A stretch of DNA of 64,000 bases from Gemmatimonadota bacterium (GTDB taxonomy: Bacteria > Gemmatimonadota > Gemmatimonadetes > Gemmatimonadales > GWC2-71-9): assembly GCA_009692115.1 (NCBI GenBank), contig SHZU01000007.1, forward strand, positions 62,001 through 126,000. The letters run 5' to 3'. Made by a program: the position numbers and the translations under genes. The notes under the pieces were generated by a model that searched no databases, was not told the DNA's origin, and saw only the letters and a program-made list of their open reading frames with translations. Shown here one piece after another: positions 44,090-54,295 of the stretch; the stretch's first letter is position 1, and every line of letters starts with the position of its first letter.

Positions 44090-47000
44090 TTGCACCACGC
44101 TCTTTTGCTGTTCGCGCTGGTTCAGCCGCTGCCCGCCGCCGCTCAATTTGACGGTCTCAAGTTCCGGAGCATCGGGCCGGCCACCCCAAGCGGGCGGATC
44201 GATGACTTCGCGGTCCTCGCCCGCGACCCCCGGACCTTCTACGTCGCCGCGGCCACGGGCGGGGTGTGGAAGACCACCAACAACGGGATCACGGTCACCC
44301 CCGTGTTTGACGAAGGCGGCTCGGGGTCGGTGGGTGCCATTGCCATCGCTCCAGCCGACGCCAACCTGGTCTGGGTCGGCACCGGCGAGGCGAACAACCG
44401 CCAAAGCTCCTCGTGGGGCGATGGGATCTACAAGTCGACCGACGGCGGCAAGTCGTGGAAACACATGGGCCTACGGGAGTCGAAGCAGATCGCCCGGATC
44501 CTCGTCGATCCGGTCGACCACGAGGTGGTCTACGTGGCCGCGCTTGGCGACCTCTGGAAAGCCGGGGGCGAACGGGGCATCTACAAGACGACCGACGGCG
44601 GGATTTCGTGGTCCCGGGTCCTCGACGCGGGGCCGGATGCCGGCGGGATCGAGTTGGTCATGGATCCCACCAACAACAAGGTGATGTACGCGGCGACCTA
44701 TCAGCGCCGCCGGACCAGTTGGGGCATGAATGGCGGCGGGCCCAACTCGGCCCTCTGGAAGACCGCCGACGCCGGGCGGACCTGGACCAGGCTCACGAAG
44801 GGGCTACCGGAGGGGTCGCTGGGCCGGTCGGGGCTCGACGTCTACCGGGCCAACCCGAACATCGTCTATGCCCGGATCGAGCATCCGACCCAGGGCGGGG
44901 TGTACCGGAGCGACGACGCCGGGGCCAACTGGCGGAAGATGGGCTCGACCAACCCGCGGCCGATGTACTTCGGCGTCATCAAGGTCGACCCGAGAAACGA
45001 TCTCAGAGTCTATGTCCCGGGCCTCAACGTGCTGGTGTCGGACGACGGCGGGAAGACCTTCCGGTCGCTCGACGAGAAGATCCATGTCGATTATCACGCC
45101 ATGTGGATCAACCCTTCCGATCCCGAGCACCTGATGATCGGCGGCGACGGTGGCGTCGGGATCAGCTACGACCGAGGTGCCAAGTGGATGTGGTTGCCGC
45201 ACATTCCAGTCGGGCAGTTCTATCATGTCGGGTTCGACATGCAAACCCCGTACACCATCTGCGGCGGGCTGCAGGACAACAACACTTGGTGCGGGCCGAG
45301 CCAGGTGCGCTCCAAGGACGGTAGCGCCAACGACGACTGGTTCGTAGCCCAGGGCGGCGACGGATTCGTCGGGCTGATCGATCCGACTAATCACAAGATC
45401 ATCTACGCTGAATCGCAGGACGGCAACATCGTTCGGACCGACCGGACGACCAACGAGCGGAAGAGTGTCCGCCCCGAGGCGGTTCCGGGTGAGAAGCCGC
45501 TCCGATGGAACTGGGACACCCCGTTCATGCTCTCGTCCCACGATCCGGCCACGCTCTACGCGGGGGCCAACACACTCTACAAGACGACCGACCGTGGTCA
45601 TTCGTGGAAAGCCGTGAGCGGTGATCTGACGCTGGCGCTCGACCGGGACACGGTCGATCTGATGGGGATGAAGGGCAAAGACATCAAGATCGCCAAGAAC
45701 GACGGCGTATCCGTGTACGGTACGTTGTTCACGATTGCCGAGTCGCGGCTCAAGAAGGGGCTGCTCTATACCGGGTCCGATGACGGCCAGGTGTCGGTGA
45801 CGCGTGACGATGGGGCCGCCTGGGCCAACGTCACCCCCAAGATTCCGAATGCCCCAAAGTGGGCCTATGTGTCCAAGGTGGAGCCTTCGAAATTCGCCGA
45901 AGGCACGGTGTATGTGACCTTCGACGGTCATCGGAGCGGTGACTACGGAACCTACGTCTATGCCAGCACCGACTTCGGTGGTTCGTTCCGGTCGATCGCC
46001 GCGAACCTGCCGAGCGGCGTGGTGGTTCGGACCATTACCGAAGACCTCAAGAATCCGGACGTGCTCTATCTCGGTGCCGAGAACGGGTTGTTCGTCACCA
46101 CGGACCGGGGGCGCTCGTGGGTCCGGGTCAAAGCCAACGTCCCCACCGTGCCGGTGTATGAAATCACCCTCCACCCGCGGGACAACGACATGATCCTCGC
46201 GACCCACGGCCGGGCGCTCTGGATTCTCGATGATCTGACGCCGTTCCAGCAATACTCGGTAGCGGCGGCCAAGGATGCCCACGTGTTCGAGGTTGAGCCG
46301 GCGGTAGAGCGGGTCCGGGCCGAGGACCGGATGCGGGAGTTCGAAGGCGACATGCGGTTCTTGGGCGAGAATCCGCCGGTTGGCGCGCCGATCACCTACC
46401 ATCTGAAGACCAAAGGCGACAGCGTCCGGATCGTGATCAAGGATGGCTCGGGCGCCATCGTTCGGGAACTGAACGGTGACAGCGCCAAAACCAAACCCAC
46501 CTCGGGGATCAATACGATAGTGTGGGACTTCCGAGTCGAGCCGCTGCCACCTTCCAAACGAGCTGGCACAGATCTGCCATCGTTCTTCGGGGGCGGGCGG
46601 GAAGGCCCGATGGTGCTCCCGGGTACCTACACGGCTGCGCTGTTCGTCAACGGCAAGGAGGCGGCCTCGGGCCCGGTTCAGGTCCGGCTCGATCCCGACA
46701 TCCAGATCGCGGATGCCGACTTGAAGGAACGGTTCGACGCACTCAAACAGCTCCACGGCTTGAACCGGACGCTGACCGCCGCTACCGATGCCGTGCGGGA
46801 TGCCGACGACCAGTTGGGCTCGATTCGGAAGGGACTGCCGGACTCGACCAAGGTCCCGGCGCCGATCAAAGCCACGACGGATTCGCTCACCAAGGAACTG
46901 GTCGGCCTCAAGCGGAAGCTTGGGATCCGAACGCCGGGCGAGGATCTGTTCAGTATGGATTTCTCCGAGCTTCGGCGGGCGCTTCCCATCCGCCTGTCGA

Positions 47001-47200
47001 TGACCGGTGGTGACATCGGCGGGGCCCACGTGAAACCGAGCGAGGCGAATCGTCAGGCGGTGAGTGCGCTGGCCACGGAGGTTCCGGCTGCGGTGACGGA
47101 GGTCAATGGGTTCCTGGCCAAGTTGAAGCCGTTCTACTTGCGGCTGGCCGAGGCCGGACTCTATCCCGTGGTGCCGGCGCCGGTCGAGGAGAAGCGCTGA
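44090..47200 (+). CDS. VPS10/sortilin- and sialidase-like exported beta-propeller protein
   Basis: About 1036 residues. I propose the TTG at 44090, because GGAG lies six bases upstream and the next residues form a signal (LHHALLLFALVQPLPAAAQ); no ATG fits. A ten-bladed-type propeller follows, with repeated Asp-box turns (YKSTDGGKSWKH, YKTTDGGISWSR, YRSDDAGANWRKM, YKTTDRGHSWKA, FVTTDRGRSWVRV), then a beta-sandwich and a helical C-terminal tail also found in the remnant at 37690. In this lineage such proteins are often annotated as glycosyl hydrolases but no catalytic residues are clear; they may be exported scaffolds. One-base overlap with the next peptidase. Confidence 0.85.
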   Translation: MHHALLLFALVQPLPAAAQFDGLKFRSIGPATPSGRIDDFAVLARDPRTFYVAAATGGVWKTTNNGITVTPVFDEGGSGSVGAIAIAPADANLVWVGTGEANNRQSSSWGDGIYKSTDGGKSWKHMGLRESKQIARILVDPVDHEVVYVAALGDLWKAGGERGIYKTTDGGISWSRVLDAGPDAGGIELVMDPTNNKVMYAATYQRRRTSWGMNGGGPNSALWKTADAGRTWTRLTKGLPEGSLGRSGLDVYRANPNIVYARIEHPTQGGVYRSDDAGANWRKMGSTNPRPMYFGVIKVDPRNDLRVYVPGLNVLVSDDGGKTFRSLDEKIHVDYHAMWINPSDPEHLMIGGDGGVGISYDRGAKWMWLPHIPVGQFYHVGFDMQTPYTICGGLQDNNTWCGPSQVRSKDGSANDDWFVAQGGDGFVGLIDPTNHKIIYAESQDGNIVRTDRTTNERKSVRPEAVPGEKPLRWNWDTPFMLSSHDPATLYAGANTLYKTTDRGHSWKAVSGDLTLALDRDTVDLMGMKGKDIKIAKNDGVSVYGTLFTIAESRLKKGLLYTGSDDGQVSVTRDDGAAWANVTPKIPNAPKWAYVSKVEPSKFAEGTVYVTFDGHRSGDYGTYVYASTDFGGSFRSIAANLPSGVVVRTITEDLKNPDVLYLGAENGLFVTTDRGRSWVRVKANVPTVPVYEITLHPRDNDMILATHGRALWILDDLTPFQQYSVAAAKDAHVFEVEPAVERVRAEDRMREFEGDMRFLGENPPVGAPITYHLKTKGDSVRIVIKDGSGAIVRELNGDSAKTKPTSGINTIVWDFRVEPLPPSKRAGTDLPSFFGGGREGPMVLPGTYTAALFVNGKEAASGPVQVRLDPDIQIADADLKERFDALKQLHGLNRTLTAATDAVRDADDQLGSIRKGLPDSTKVPAPIKATTDSLTKELVGLKRKLGIRTPGEDLFSMDFSELRRALPIRLSMTGGDIGGAHVKPSEANRQAVSALATEVPAAVTEVNGFLAKLKPFYLRLAEAGLYPVVPAPVEEKR

Positions 47201-49404
47201 TGCGGTGGATTCCAGTGGTTTCGGCTGCCGGGTTGGCCGCGGCGGCGTCGCTGTCAGCCCAAGCCAAGCGGCCAATGACGTTTCTCGATGTGCAGCGGCT
47301 GAACCAGACGGGAAGCCTGGCTCTCTCTCCCAATGGCCGCTCGGCGTTGTACGCGCTGTCGGTCCCGGATTGGAAAGAGGCCCGCCGGTTCACGGACATC
47401 TGGGTCGTTTCGACCGACCAAGGGGTTGGTTCGGCCCGGCAGCTCACGTTCACCCCGGACAAGAACGAAACGGCGCCACGCTGGGCTCGTGACGGGTCAT
47501 TCTTCGTGTTCAGTTCGAATCGTGAACGGTCCGATTCAGGTGCCAGGAACCAGCTGTATGCCATGCGGACCGACGGTGGCGAGGCCCGGAAGATCACTGA
47601 CGCGAAGGACGGCGTCGGCACGTTCGTCTTCTCCCATGACGGCCGGTGGCTTGTGTACTCGGCCGGCAAGACGGACGAACAGCAAGTATGGGCCTTGTCG
47701 GTGGCCGATTTGGCCGCGGCGCCGATTCAGCTGACCAAGCATGCCGCCCCGGTTACTTGGTGGGAGATGTCTCCCGACAGCCGGTCGCTTTATTTCATCG
47801 CGCCCGATAGCGTCGACAAAGACAACCTTGACCGGGTCGAGAAGAAGTTTGACGTCAAGATCCGGAATGAAGACTCGCCCCTGCGGCATCTCTGGGTAGC
47901 GGATCTCGAAAGCCGGGTCGAGAAGCGCCTGACCGGCGGCACCGACTACACGGTTGGGAACGTCGAAGTCTCCCCTGATGGCCGGTGGATCAGCTTCAAT
48001 GGAACGCCCAACGACCGGTACCAGCGGACCGTGACCGAGACCGGCAACCACGCCGACGGATACCTGCTCGAGGTTTCGACCGGCAAGATTGAACGACTGA
48101 CCACGACCGCCGACATCGGTGAGAGCGGCTTGTCGTTTTCGCCGGACAGCAAATGGATCGCCTTCTCCGCAGCGAACGACTTCGTCTATTCCCGGGACTC
48201 GAGAGTCTACCTCCGGGAGGTCACCGCCAGCGGCGGACCGTGGCGGAAACTCGGTGATGGCTTTGACGGGGGCGTGTCGGCGGATTGGTGGTCGAAGGAC
48301 GGCAAGACGATCTACTTCACCGAGGGAATTCAGGCGACCAGCCAGGTCATGGCGCTTGACGTAGCCCTCAACACGGTGACCCAGGTCTCCAGGGAAAAGG
48401 GGACCATTGCCGCCACCCGGGACGAGGATACCGGTTTGATCCTGGTCACCTACGCCGACCCCTCGACGCCGACCAGCCAGTACCTGGTTCGCACCGAGGC
48501 CAATCTCGCGACGAAAAGTGCCTGGACCCGGCTGACCAATCCGAATCCGCAGGTGGCGGGCTTTGCGTTAGGCGAAGCCGACGAGATCACCTGGAAATCG
48601 AAGGACGGAAAGCTGGTCGGCGGGGTGCTGCTGAAGCCGGCGGGTTTCGTTCCGGGCCGTCCGTATCCGTTGATCGTCCAAATCCACGGCGGGCCGGCCG
48701 GTGCCGACATGTTGGGTTTCAATGGCGGCTACGGCTCGCAGATTTACGCCGGCGCCGGCTACGCCGTGTTGATGCCGAACTACCGCGGGTCGACCAACTA
48801 CGGCGAGCGCCACCGGATGGAAACCGCCGGCATCGGGAAGTACTTCGACCGCGGCTTTGAAGACATCATGACGGGCGTGGACTATCTGATCGCCCAGGGC
48901 ATTGCCCATCCGGATAGCCTTGGGGTCATGGGTTGGAGCGCCGGAGGCCACTACTCGAACTGGATCTTGACCCACACCGCACGGTTCAAGGCCATCTCGA
49001 GCGGCGCGGGTACCATGAACTGGATTTCGATGTATGCCCAAAGTGATATTCAGCGAAACCGGCAGTGGTACATGGGCGGCGACCTCCCGTACGACAACTT
49101 CGACGCCTACTGGAAGGTGTCGCCCCTCAAGTACATCAAGGCGGCCAAGACGCCAACCTTGATCCACGTCGTCGATGGCGATCCGCGGGTGCCGAGGCCT
49201 CAATCGGAGGAGCTCCACATGGCGCTCAAGAAGCTCGGCGTCCCGACCGAGTTCTTCGTCTACCCCGGTGATACCCACGGGATTACCGCGCCCCGGAACC
49301 AACTGGTGAAAGCCCATGTGGAGTTCCAGTGGTTCGAGAAGTATATTCGGGGCAAGCCGGGTTGGTTCACGTGGCGCGACCTCCTCCAGACCTTGGAGAA
49401 CTGA
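47200..49404 (+). CDS. S9-family peptidase (dipeptidyl/acylaminoacyl type), exported
   Basis: 734 residues. Signal (VVSAAGLAAAASLSAQ), an N-terminal propeller (SLALSPNGRSALYAL, VEVSPDGRWISFNG, LSFSPDSKWIAFSA) and an alpha/beta hydrolase with GKLVGGVLLKP, PLIVQIHGGPAGADM, nucleophile Ser in VMGWSAGGHYSN, Asp in VVDGDPRVPRPQSEEL and His in YPGDTHGI. Family S9C/S9B-like. ATG overlaps the VPS10-like stop (TGATG), so a single transcript with the next peptidase three bases downstream is likely. Cleaves short peptides in the periplasm; sequence preference unknown. Confidence 0.93.
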   Translation: MRWIPVVSAAGLAAAASLSAQAKRPMTFLDVQRLNQTGSLALSPNGRSALYALSVPDWKEARRFTDIWVVSTDQGVGSARQLTFTPDKNETAPRWARDGSFFVFSSNRERSDSGARNQLYAMRTDGGEARKITDAKDGVGTFVFSHDGRWLVYSAGKTDEQQVWALSVADLAAAPIQLTKHAAPVTWWEMSPDSRSLYFIAPDSVDKDNLDRVEKKFDVKIRNEDSPLRHLWVADLESRVEKRLTGGTDYTVGNVEVSPDGRWISFNGTPNDRYQRTVTETGNHADGYLLEVSTGKIERLTTTADIGESGLSFSPDSKWIAFSAANDFVYSRDSRVYLREVTASGGPWRKLGDGFDGGVSADWWSKDGKTIYFTEGIQATSQVMALDVALNTVTQVSREKGTIAATRDEDTGLILVTYADPSTPTSQYLVRTEANLATKSAWTRLTNPNPQVAGFALGEADEITWKSKDGKLVGGVLLKPAGFVPGRPYPLIVQIHGGPAGADMLGFNGGYGSQIYAGAGYAVLMPNYRGSTNYGERHRMETAGIGKYFDRGFEDIMTGVDYLIAQGIAHPDSLGVMGWSAGGHYSNWILTHTARFKAISSGAGTMNWISMYAQSDIQRNRQWYMGGDLPYDNFDAYWKVSPLKYIKAAKTPTLIHVVDGDPRVPRPQSEELHMALKKLGVPTEFFVYPGDTHGITAPRNQLVKAHVEFQWFEKYIRGKPGWFTWRDLLQTLEN

Positions 49405-49407
49405 CTG

Positions 49408-50742
49408 ATGACTGGACTTCTGTTTGCCGGGCTGCTCGCCATGGTTCAGCAGCCGCTGGTGGTGCCGCCATGGTCCGCTCAGCTCGCCACCCGCGAAAGC
49501 TGGCTGGCCAAGCGCCACGAGATGTTGCTGCCGATGATGCGGCGGCACGGGGTCGCGATGTGGATCGTGGTCAACGAGGAGTTTCATGCCGACCCGATCG
49601 TCCCTACCATCGCCCCGCCCCTCCCCTACGCCGGCAACCGCGATTTCTTCATCTTTGCCGATGACGGCGGCAACCGGGTCAAGGCGTTCTCGATCACCGG
49701 CTACCCGGAAGAGCAGATCAATGCCTATTTCGAGCCGATGTCCGAAGGCCGGAACCCGTCCAAGATGCTGTCCGACCTGTTCCGCCGCTTCAGACCCAAG
49801 ACCATCGCCCTCGGCATTGAGGGCTCCCGCGGCGTCACCCGAACCCTCACCCACGCGACCTTCCAGCTGATCCAACAAGCCATTGACTCTACCCCGGAAT
49901 GCCGAGCGCCGAGCGCCGAGTGCCGAGTGACGGGCAGTGAAGCGCTGATCGAAGACCACCTCGATACCCGGATTCCGGAAGAGTTTGCCACCTACCAGCA
50001 CCTCGTCAAGATCACCGACCAGATCGCGAAGAAGGCCCTGTCCAATGCGGTGATCACGCCGGGTAAGACCACGGTCGGGGACGTGCGGCGGTTCCTGTTC
50101 GACGAATACGCCAGGCGGGGGGCCACTACGTGGTTTCAGCCCGACGTCCGGGTCCAGCGGCTCGGCGGCGGCAACTACGAGTTGGGCAAACATTCCGCCA
50201 CGCCATCGGTGCCGGGACCGGCCTTGGAGGGCACGATCATCAAGCGGGGCGACGTGGTGCACATCGACATAGGCATCACGGCGATGGGATTTGATACCGA
50301 TTGGCAGAAGATGGCGTACGTGCTGAAAGCTGGTGAGCGGGACGTGCCGGCCGGTCTCAAGAAAGCGATGGCGAATACCAATGCGTTGCAGGACGCGGTG
50401 ATGAGGCCCTGCTCGCGGCCCGGCCGGCTCAACACCGAGGCCTACGACTGCGCCATGGCGGAGATGAAGGAGCGGGGGATCGAGGCGATGATCTACTCTC
50501 ATCCCATCGGCAATCAGGGCCATGGCTTGGGGGCGGGGGTGTCGTTCGGTAGCGCGCCTGGGCGAGCGGGGAAGCCGTTGCGGTTAGGCTCCTATATCTC
50601 GATCGAGCTCAATACCGCGACGGCGGTGCCGGAGTGGCGCGGGCAGAAGGTCTACGTGATGATGGAGGACGACGCCCATCTCACGGAGGAGGGCTGGACG
50701 TTCTTTGGCCCGCGTCAGACCGAGTGGTATCTGGTGCGGTAG
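49408..50742 (+). CDS. M24-family Xaa-Pro-type aminopeptidase, exported, with heptamer insert
   Basis: 444 residues. A short signal ([12 protein letters not shown]) then an N-terminal creatinase-like domain ([30 protein letters not shown]) and the pita-bread catalytic domain. Metal ligands of the M24 type: Asp in [13 protein letters not shown] and in [10 protein letters not shown], His in [12 protein letters not shown], Glu in YISIELNTA and in YVMMEDDA. Between the two domains a 28-base heptamer array (49901-49928) encodes CRAPSAECR, which looks inserted into the linker and preserves the frame. It likely finishes peptides released by the upstream S9 enzyme. Confidence 0.88.
   Translation: MTGLLFAGLLAMVQQPLVVPPWSAQLATRESWLAKRHEMLLPMMRRHGVAMWIVVNEEFHADPIVPTIAPPLPYAGNRDFFIFADDGGNRVKAFSITGYPEEQINAYFEPMSEGRNPSKMLSDLFRRFRPKTIALGIEGSRGVTRTLTHATFQLIQQAIDSTPECRAPSAECRVTGSEALIEDHLDTRIPEEFATYQHLVKITDQIAKKALSNAVITPGKTTVGDVRRFLFDEYARRGATTWFQPDVRVQRLGGGNYELGKHSATPSVPGPALEGTIIKRGDVVHIDIGITAMGFDTDWQKMAYVLKAGERDVPAGLKKAMANTNALQDAVMRPCSRPGRLNTEAYDCAMAEMKERGIEAMIYSHPIGNQGHGLGAGVSFGSAPGRAGKPLRLGSYISIELNTATAVPEWRGQKVYVMMEDDAHLTEEGWTFFGPRQTEWYLVR
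49901..49928. repeat. GCCGAGY heptamer array, four units, inside the M24 peptidase gene
   Basis: Two GCCGAGC then two GCCGAGT, in the domain linker. 28 bases is not a multiple of three, so the surrounding bases (GGAAT before, GACGGG after) keep the frame. Confidence 0.9.
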
Positions 50743-50785
50743 GAGCCGAAACGAATCAGCCCCCGGAGCTCTCGGGACCCCACTG

Positions 50786-50932
50786 CTACGCCTCATTGTA
50801 GGCTCTCTCAAGAACCGCTACGTCGAGCTTCATCCTCATCGTCATGGCTTCCATCACGGCCTTCACCTTCCCAGGGTTCCTGTCACGGATCAGCTCCATG
50901 AATCGTCGTGGGACAATCTGCCACGAGCTCAC
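50786..50932 (-). pseudogene. 3' remnant of a PhnB-like VOC protein
   Basis: The last about 47 codons of a minus-strand frame read SSWQIVPRRFMELIRDRNPGKVKAVMEAMTMRMKLDVAVLERAYNEA, matching in pattern the ending of PhnB/3-demethylubiquinone-methyltransferase-like VOC proteins (SWQIVP...V..AM..M.K.D...LERA). The upstream codons of the same frame (to 51067) show no family likeness. The metal-binding and ligand-binding parts are gone. The rest of 50933-51065 shows no gene. Confidence 0.55.
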
Positions 50933-51065
50933 GAACGTCAACCTGAACGCCGTGTTTCCAGCACGACTCCGATCCATCGACCCATCCCGCAATCGTACCG
51001 CTCGCCCTCGACTCGGCACAAGGGAGACCTTGCGACGGGGCTGGTCGGGCGACACGTTATAGCCC

Positions 51066-52754
<1,689 letters not shown>

Positions 52755-52815
52755 CCCCGCAGAGCACGCCGCCGGCGTGGTCATCTCTTTGTCTAAGCTG
52801 TATTACGATTAGCCA

Positions 52816-53073
52816 ATGCGCTTCTTCATTGGCGGCATCGCCACGGAGTCGAACGAGTTCGTTTCTTACCCTACTCCTCTAAGTGACTTTCGGATTCACC
52901 GGGATTGGGCCGACGACGACGCTGTCGGTCGGGTCCTCTCGGCGGCTCGTCCGTGGCGCCGCCTGGTTCGAGAGGCCGGCCACGAGGTCGTTCCCGGGTT
53001 GCTGGCCTGGGCCATGTCGAGTGGCCCCGCCGGGTGGCCGGTTGGCTTCTTGGGTCGGCTGGCCATGTTCTGA
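52816..53073 (+). pseudogene. N-terminal remnant of an M81 (MlrC-type) metallopeptidase
   Basis: The first 70 or so codons (RFFIGGIATESNEFVSYPTPLSDFRI ... LVREAGHEVVPGLLAWAMSSGPAG) follow the start of microcystinase-C-like M81 proteins, which are about 500 residues. The homology ends near 53040 and a chance stop follows at 53071-53073. No ribosome-binding site but a plausible ATG start. The join continues into a histidine-kinase fragment in another frame. Confidence 0.68.
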
Positions 53074-53832
53074 CCCAATGGCGGATTGGCCGGGCCGGGA
53101 CCTGGCTCGACGTTGAGGCGGCGGCGACCGACCTCACCGCGGACCCGGTGGTCGAAGGGATCGTGGTCAATCTTCGGGATGTCACGGAACGGGTGCGGCT
53201 CGAAGCCGAGTTGGTGCAGGCCCAGAAGCTTGAGGCTGTCGGCCGGCTCTCCAGCAGTATTGTCCATGACTTCAACAACTTGCTCACGATCATTATTGGG
53301 AACCTGCAACTGGCTCGTATGGCCGGACCCCAAGGCGGATCCGCCGACCTTCAAGCCGTCGAAGCCGCGCCGCGCCGCGGGGCCGCCTTGTCCCGCCAGC
53401 TCCTCTCGCTCAGCCGCCCGGTGGAGGTCTCGACGAGGATCGTCGATCTGGGCGGCCTGGTGCGGGCGGTCGAACCAACGCTCCGCACGGTGCTGCCGTC
53501 GTCGATTCAGATGATCGTGACGATCGGAGCCGAGCCCACGCCGGTGATGCTCGACGATGCCCAGGCGGAGCAGATCCTCCTCAACCTGGCGCTGAACGCG
53601 CGGGATGCGATGCCGGCCGGGGGCACGCTCAGCGTGTCGGTCGGTCTTGAGCCATGTGGCCAGCGGGTGCAACTGGCCGTGAGCGATACCGGCACCGGGA
53701 TGTCGGACGAAGTCTTGGCCCTGGTACTGACCGATCTGGTCATCCCGAACATGGGCGGCGAAGCCCTGGCCCGGCAGATCGGCCGGGAGTTCATTGGCTT
53801 GCCGGTCCTCTGCATGTCCGGCACTCCCGGCC
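53062..53832 (+). pseudogene. Hybrid histidine kinase remnant: PAS end, HisKA, half HATPase, half receiver
   Basis: The frame first reads the end of a PAS/PAC domain (TWLDVEAAATDLTADPVVEGIVVNLRDVTER), then HisKA with the phospho-acceptor His in LSSSIVHDFNNLLT, then the ATPase N-box (LLNLALNARDAMPAGG) and G1 box (VSDTGTGMSDEV). At this point, near 53718, it jumps in frame into the second half of a receiver domain: LVLTDLVIPNMGGEALARQI (phospho-Asp) and LPVLCMSGTPG. The G2 box, the F box and the first half of the receiver are missing, so ATP binding is not expected. The expected KP motif at the end is also absent. Both edges are truncated: N-terminus is fused to the M81 remnant. Confidence 0.75.
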
Positions 53833-53886
53833 TGACCACAGCCGTACTCCCTCACGATCATTATCTCGGCGGACTCGTAGTGAGCG

Positions 53887-54270
53887 CTAACCGACCCGCC
53901 ATTCACTCCACTCCACCCGGCGCGCCATCACGATCTCACGGACCTGGCGTTCCCGCCCGGTCAAGCCGGCGGCTCCGGTCTTGGCTTCGACGAACACGAT
54001 TCGATCCAGGTGGCCCGCCGCGAGTCCGTCGAATACCACGAAATCAACCGGCGAACCGAGGAAGCGCACGTCCTTCGGGTTGAAGGTAAATCCCGGTAGA
54101 AACGGGAGGAGCTGCTCGGACACCTTGCCGGCGATCACCGCCTGGCTTCGCGCCACCGCGTCGCGCCGAATCTGTTGGGTATGGCGGGCTTTCCAGCTGA
54201 AGAAGAGAGCGGCCCCACTTAAGAAACCAATACTCAAGCCCAAGAGGGCGCCCAACAGGACATCGGACAT
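53887..54270 (-). CDS. Membrane-anchored nuclease-like (Holliday-junction-resolvase-related) protein
   Basis: 127 residues. One N-terminal membrane segment (LLGALLGLSIGFLSGAALFF) is followed by a basic helix (WKARHTQQIRRDAVARS) and a small alpha/beta domain of PD-(D/E)xK type: SEQLLPFLPGFTFNPKDVRFLGSPVDFVVFDG gives the Asp, and IVFVEAKTG gives the E-x-K pair; the ending is RQVREIVMARRVEWSEWRV. This matches the family named endonuclease related to Holliday junction resolvase, often fused to a membrane anchor. DNA cleavage at the membrane is inferred and untested. Start ATG 54270 with a GAGG site. Confidence 0.72.
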   Translation of the reverse strand: MSDVLLGALLGLSIGFLSGAALFFSWKARHTQQIRRDAVARSQAVIAGKVSEQLLPFLPGFTFNPKDVRFLGSPVDFVVFDGLAAGHLDRIVFVEAKTGAAGLTGRERQVREIVMARRVEWSEWRVG

Positions 54271-54295
54271 GGAAGCCTCGACGGCGGGAGTGGGT

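Noticed and set aside
44804-47275. An 823-codon open frame on the minus strand, opposite the VPS10-like gene
   Set aside because: High G+C makes long antisense frames. It has no family pattern, is composed of shadow codons of the real gene, and begins inside the downstream peptidase.
48568-50523. A 651-codon minus-strand frame opposite the S9 and M24 peptidase genes
   Set aside because: Spans two well-supported plus-strand genes and matches no family; low-complexity His/Gly/Arg composition is typical of antisense frames.
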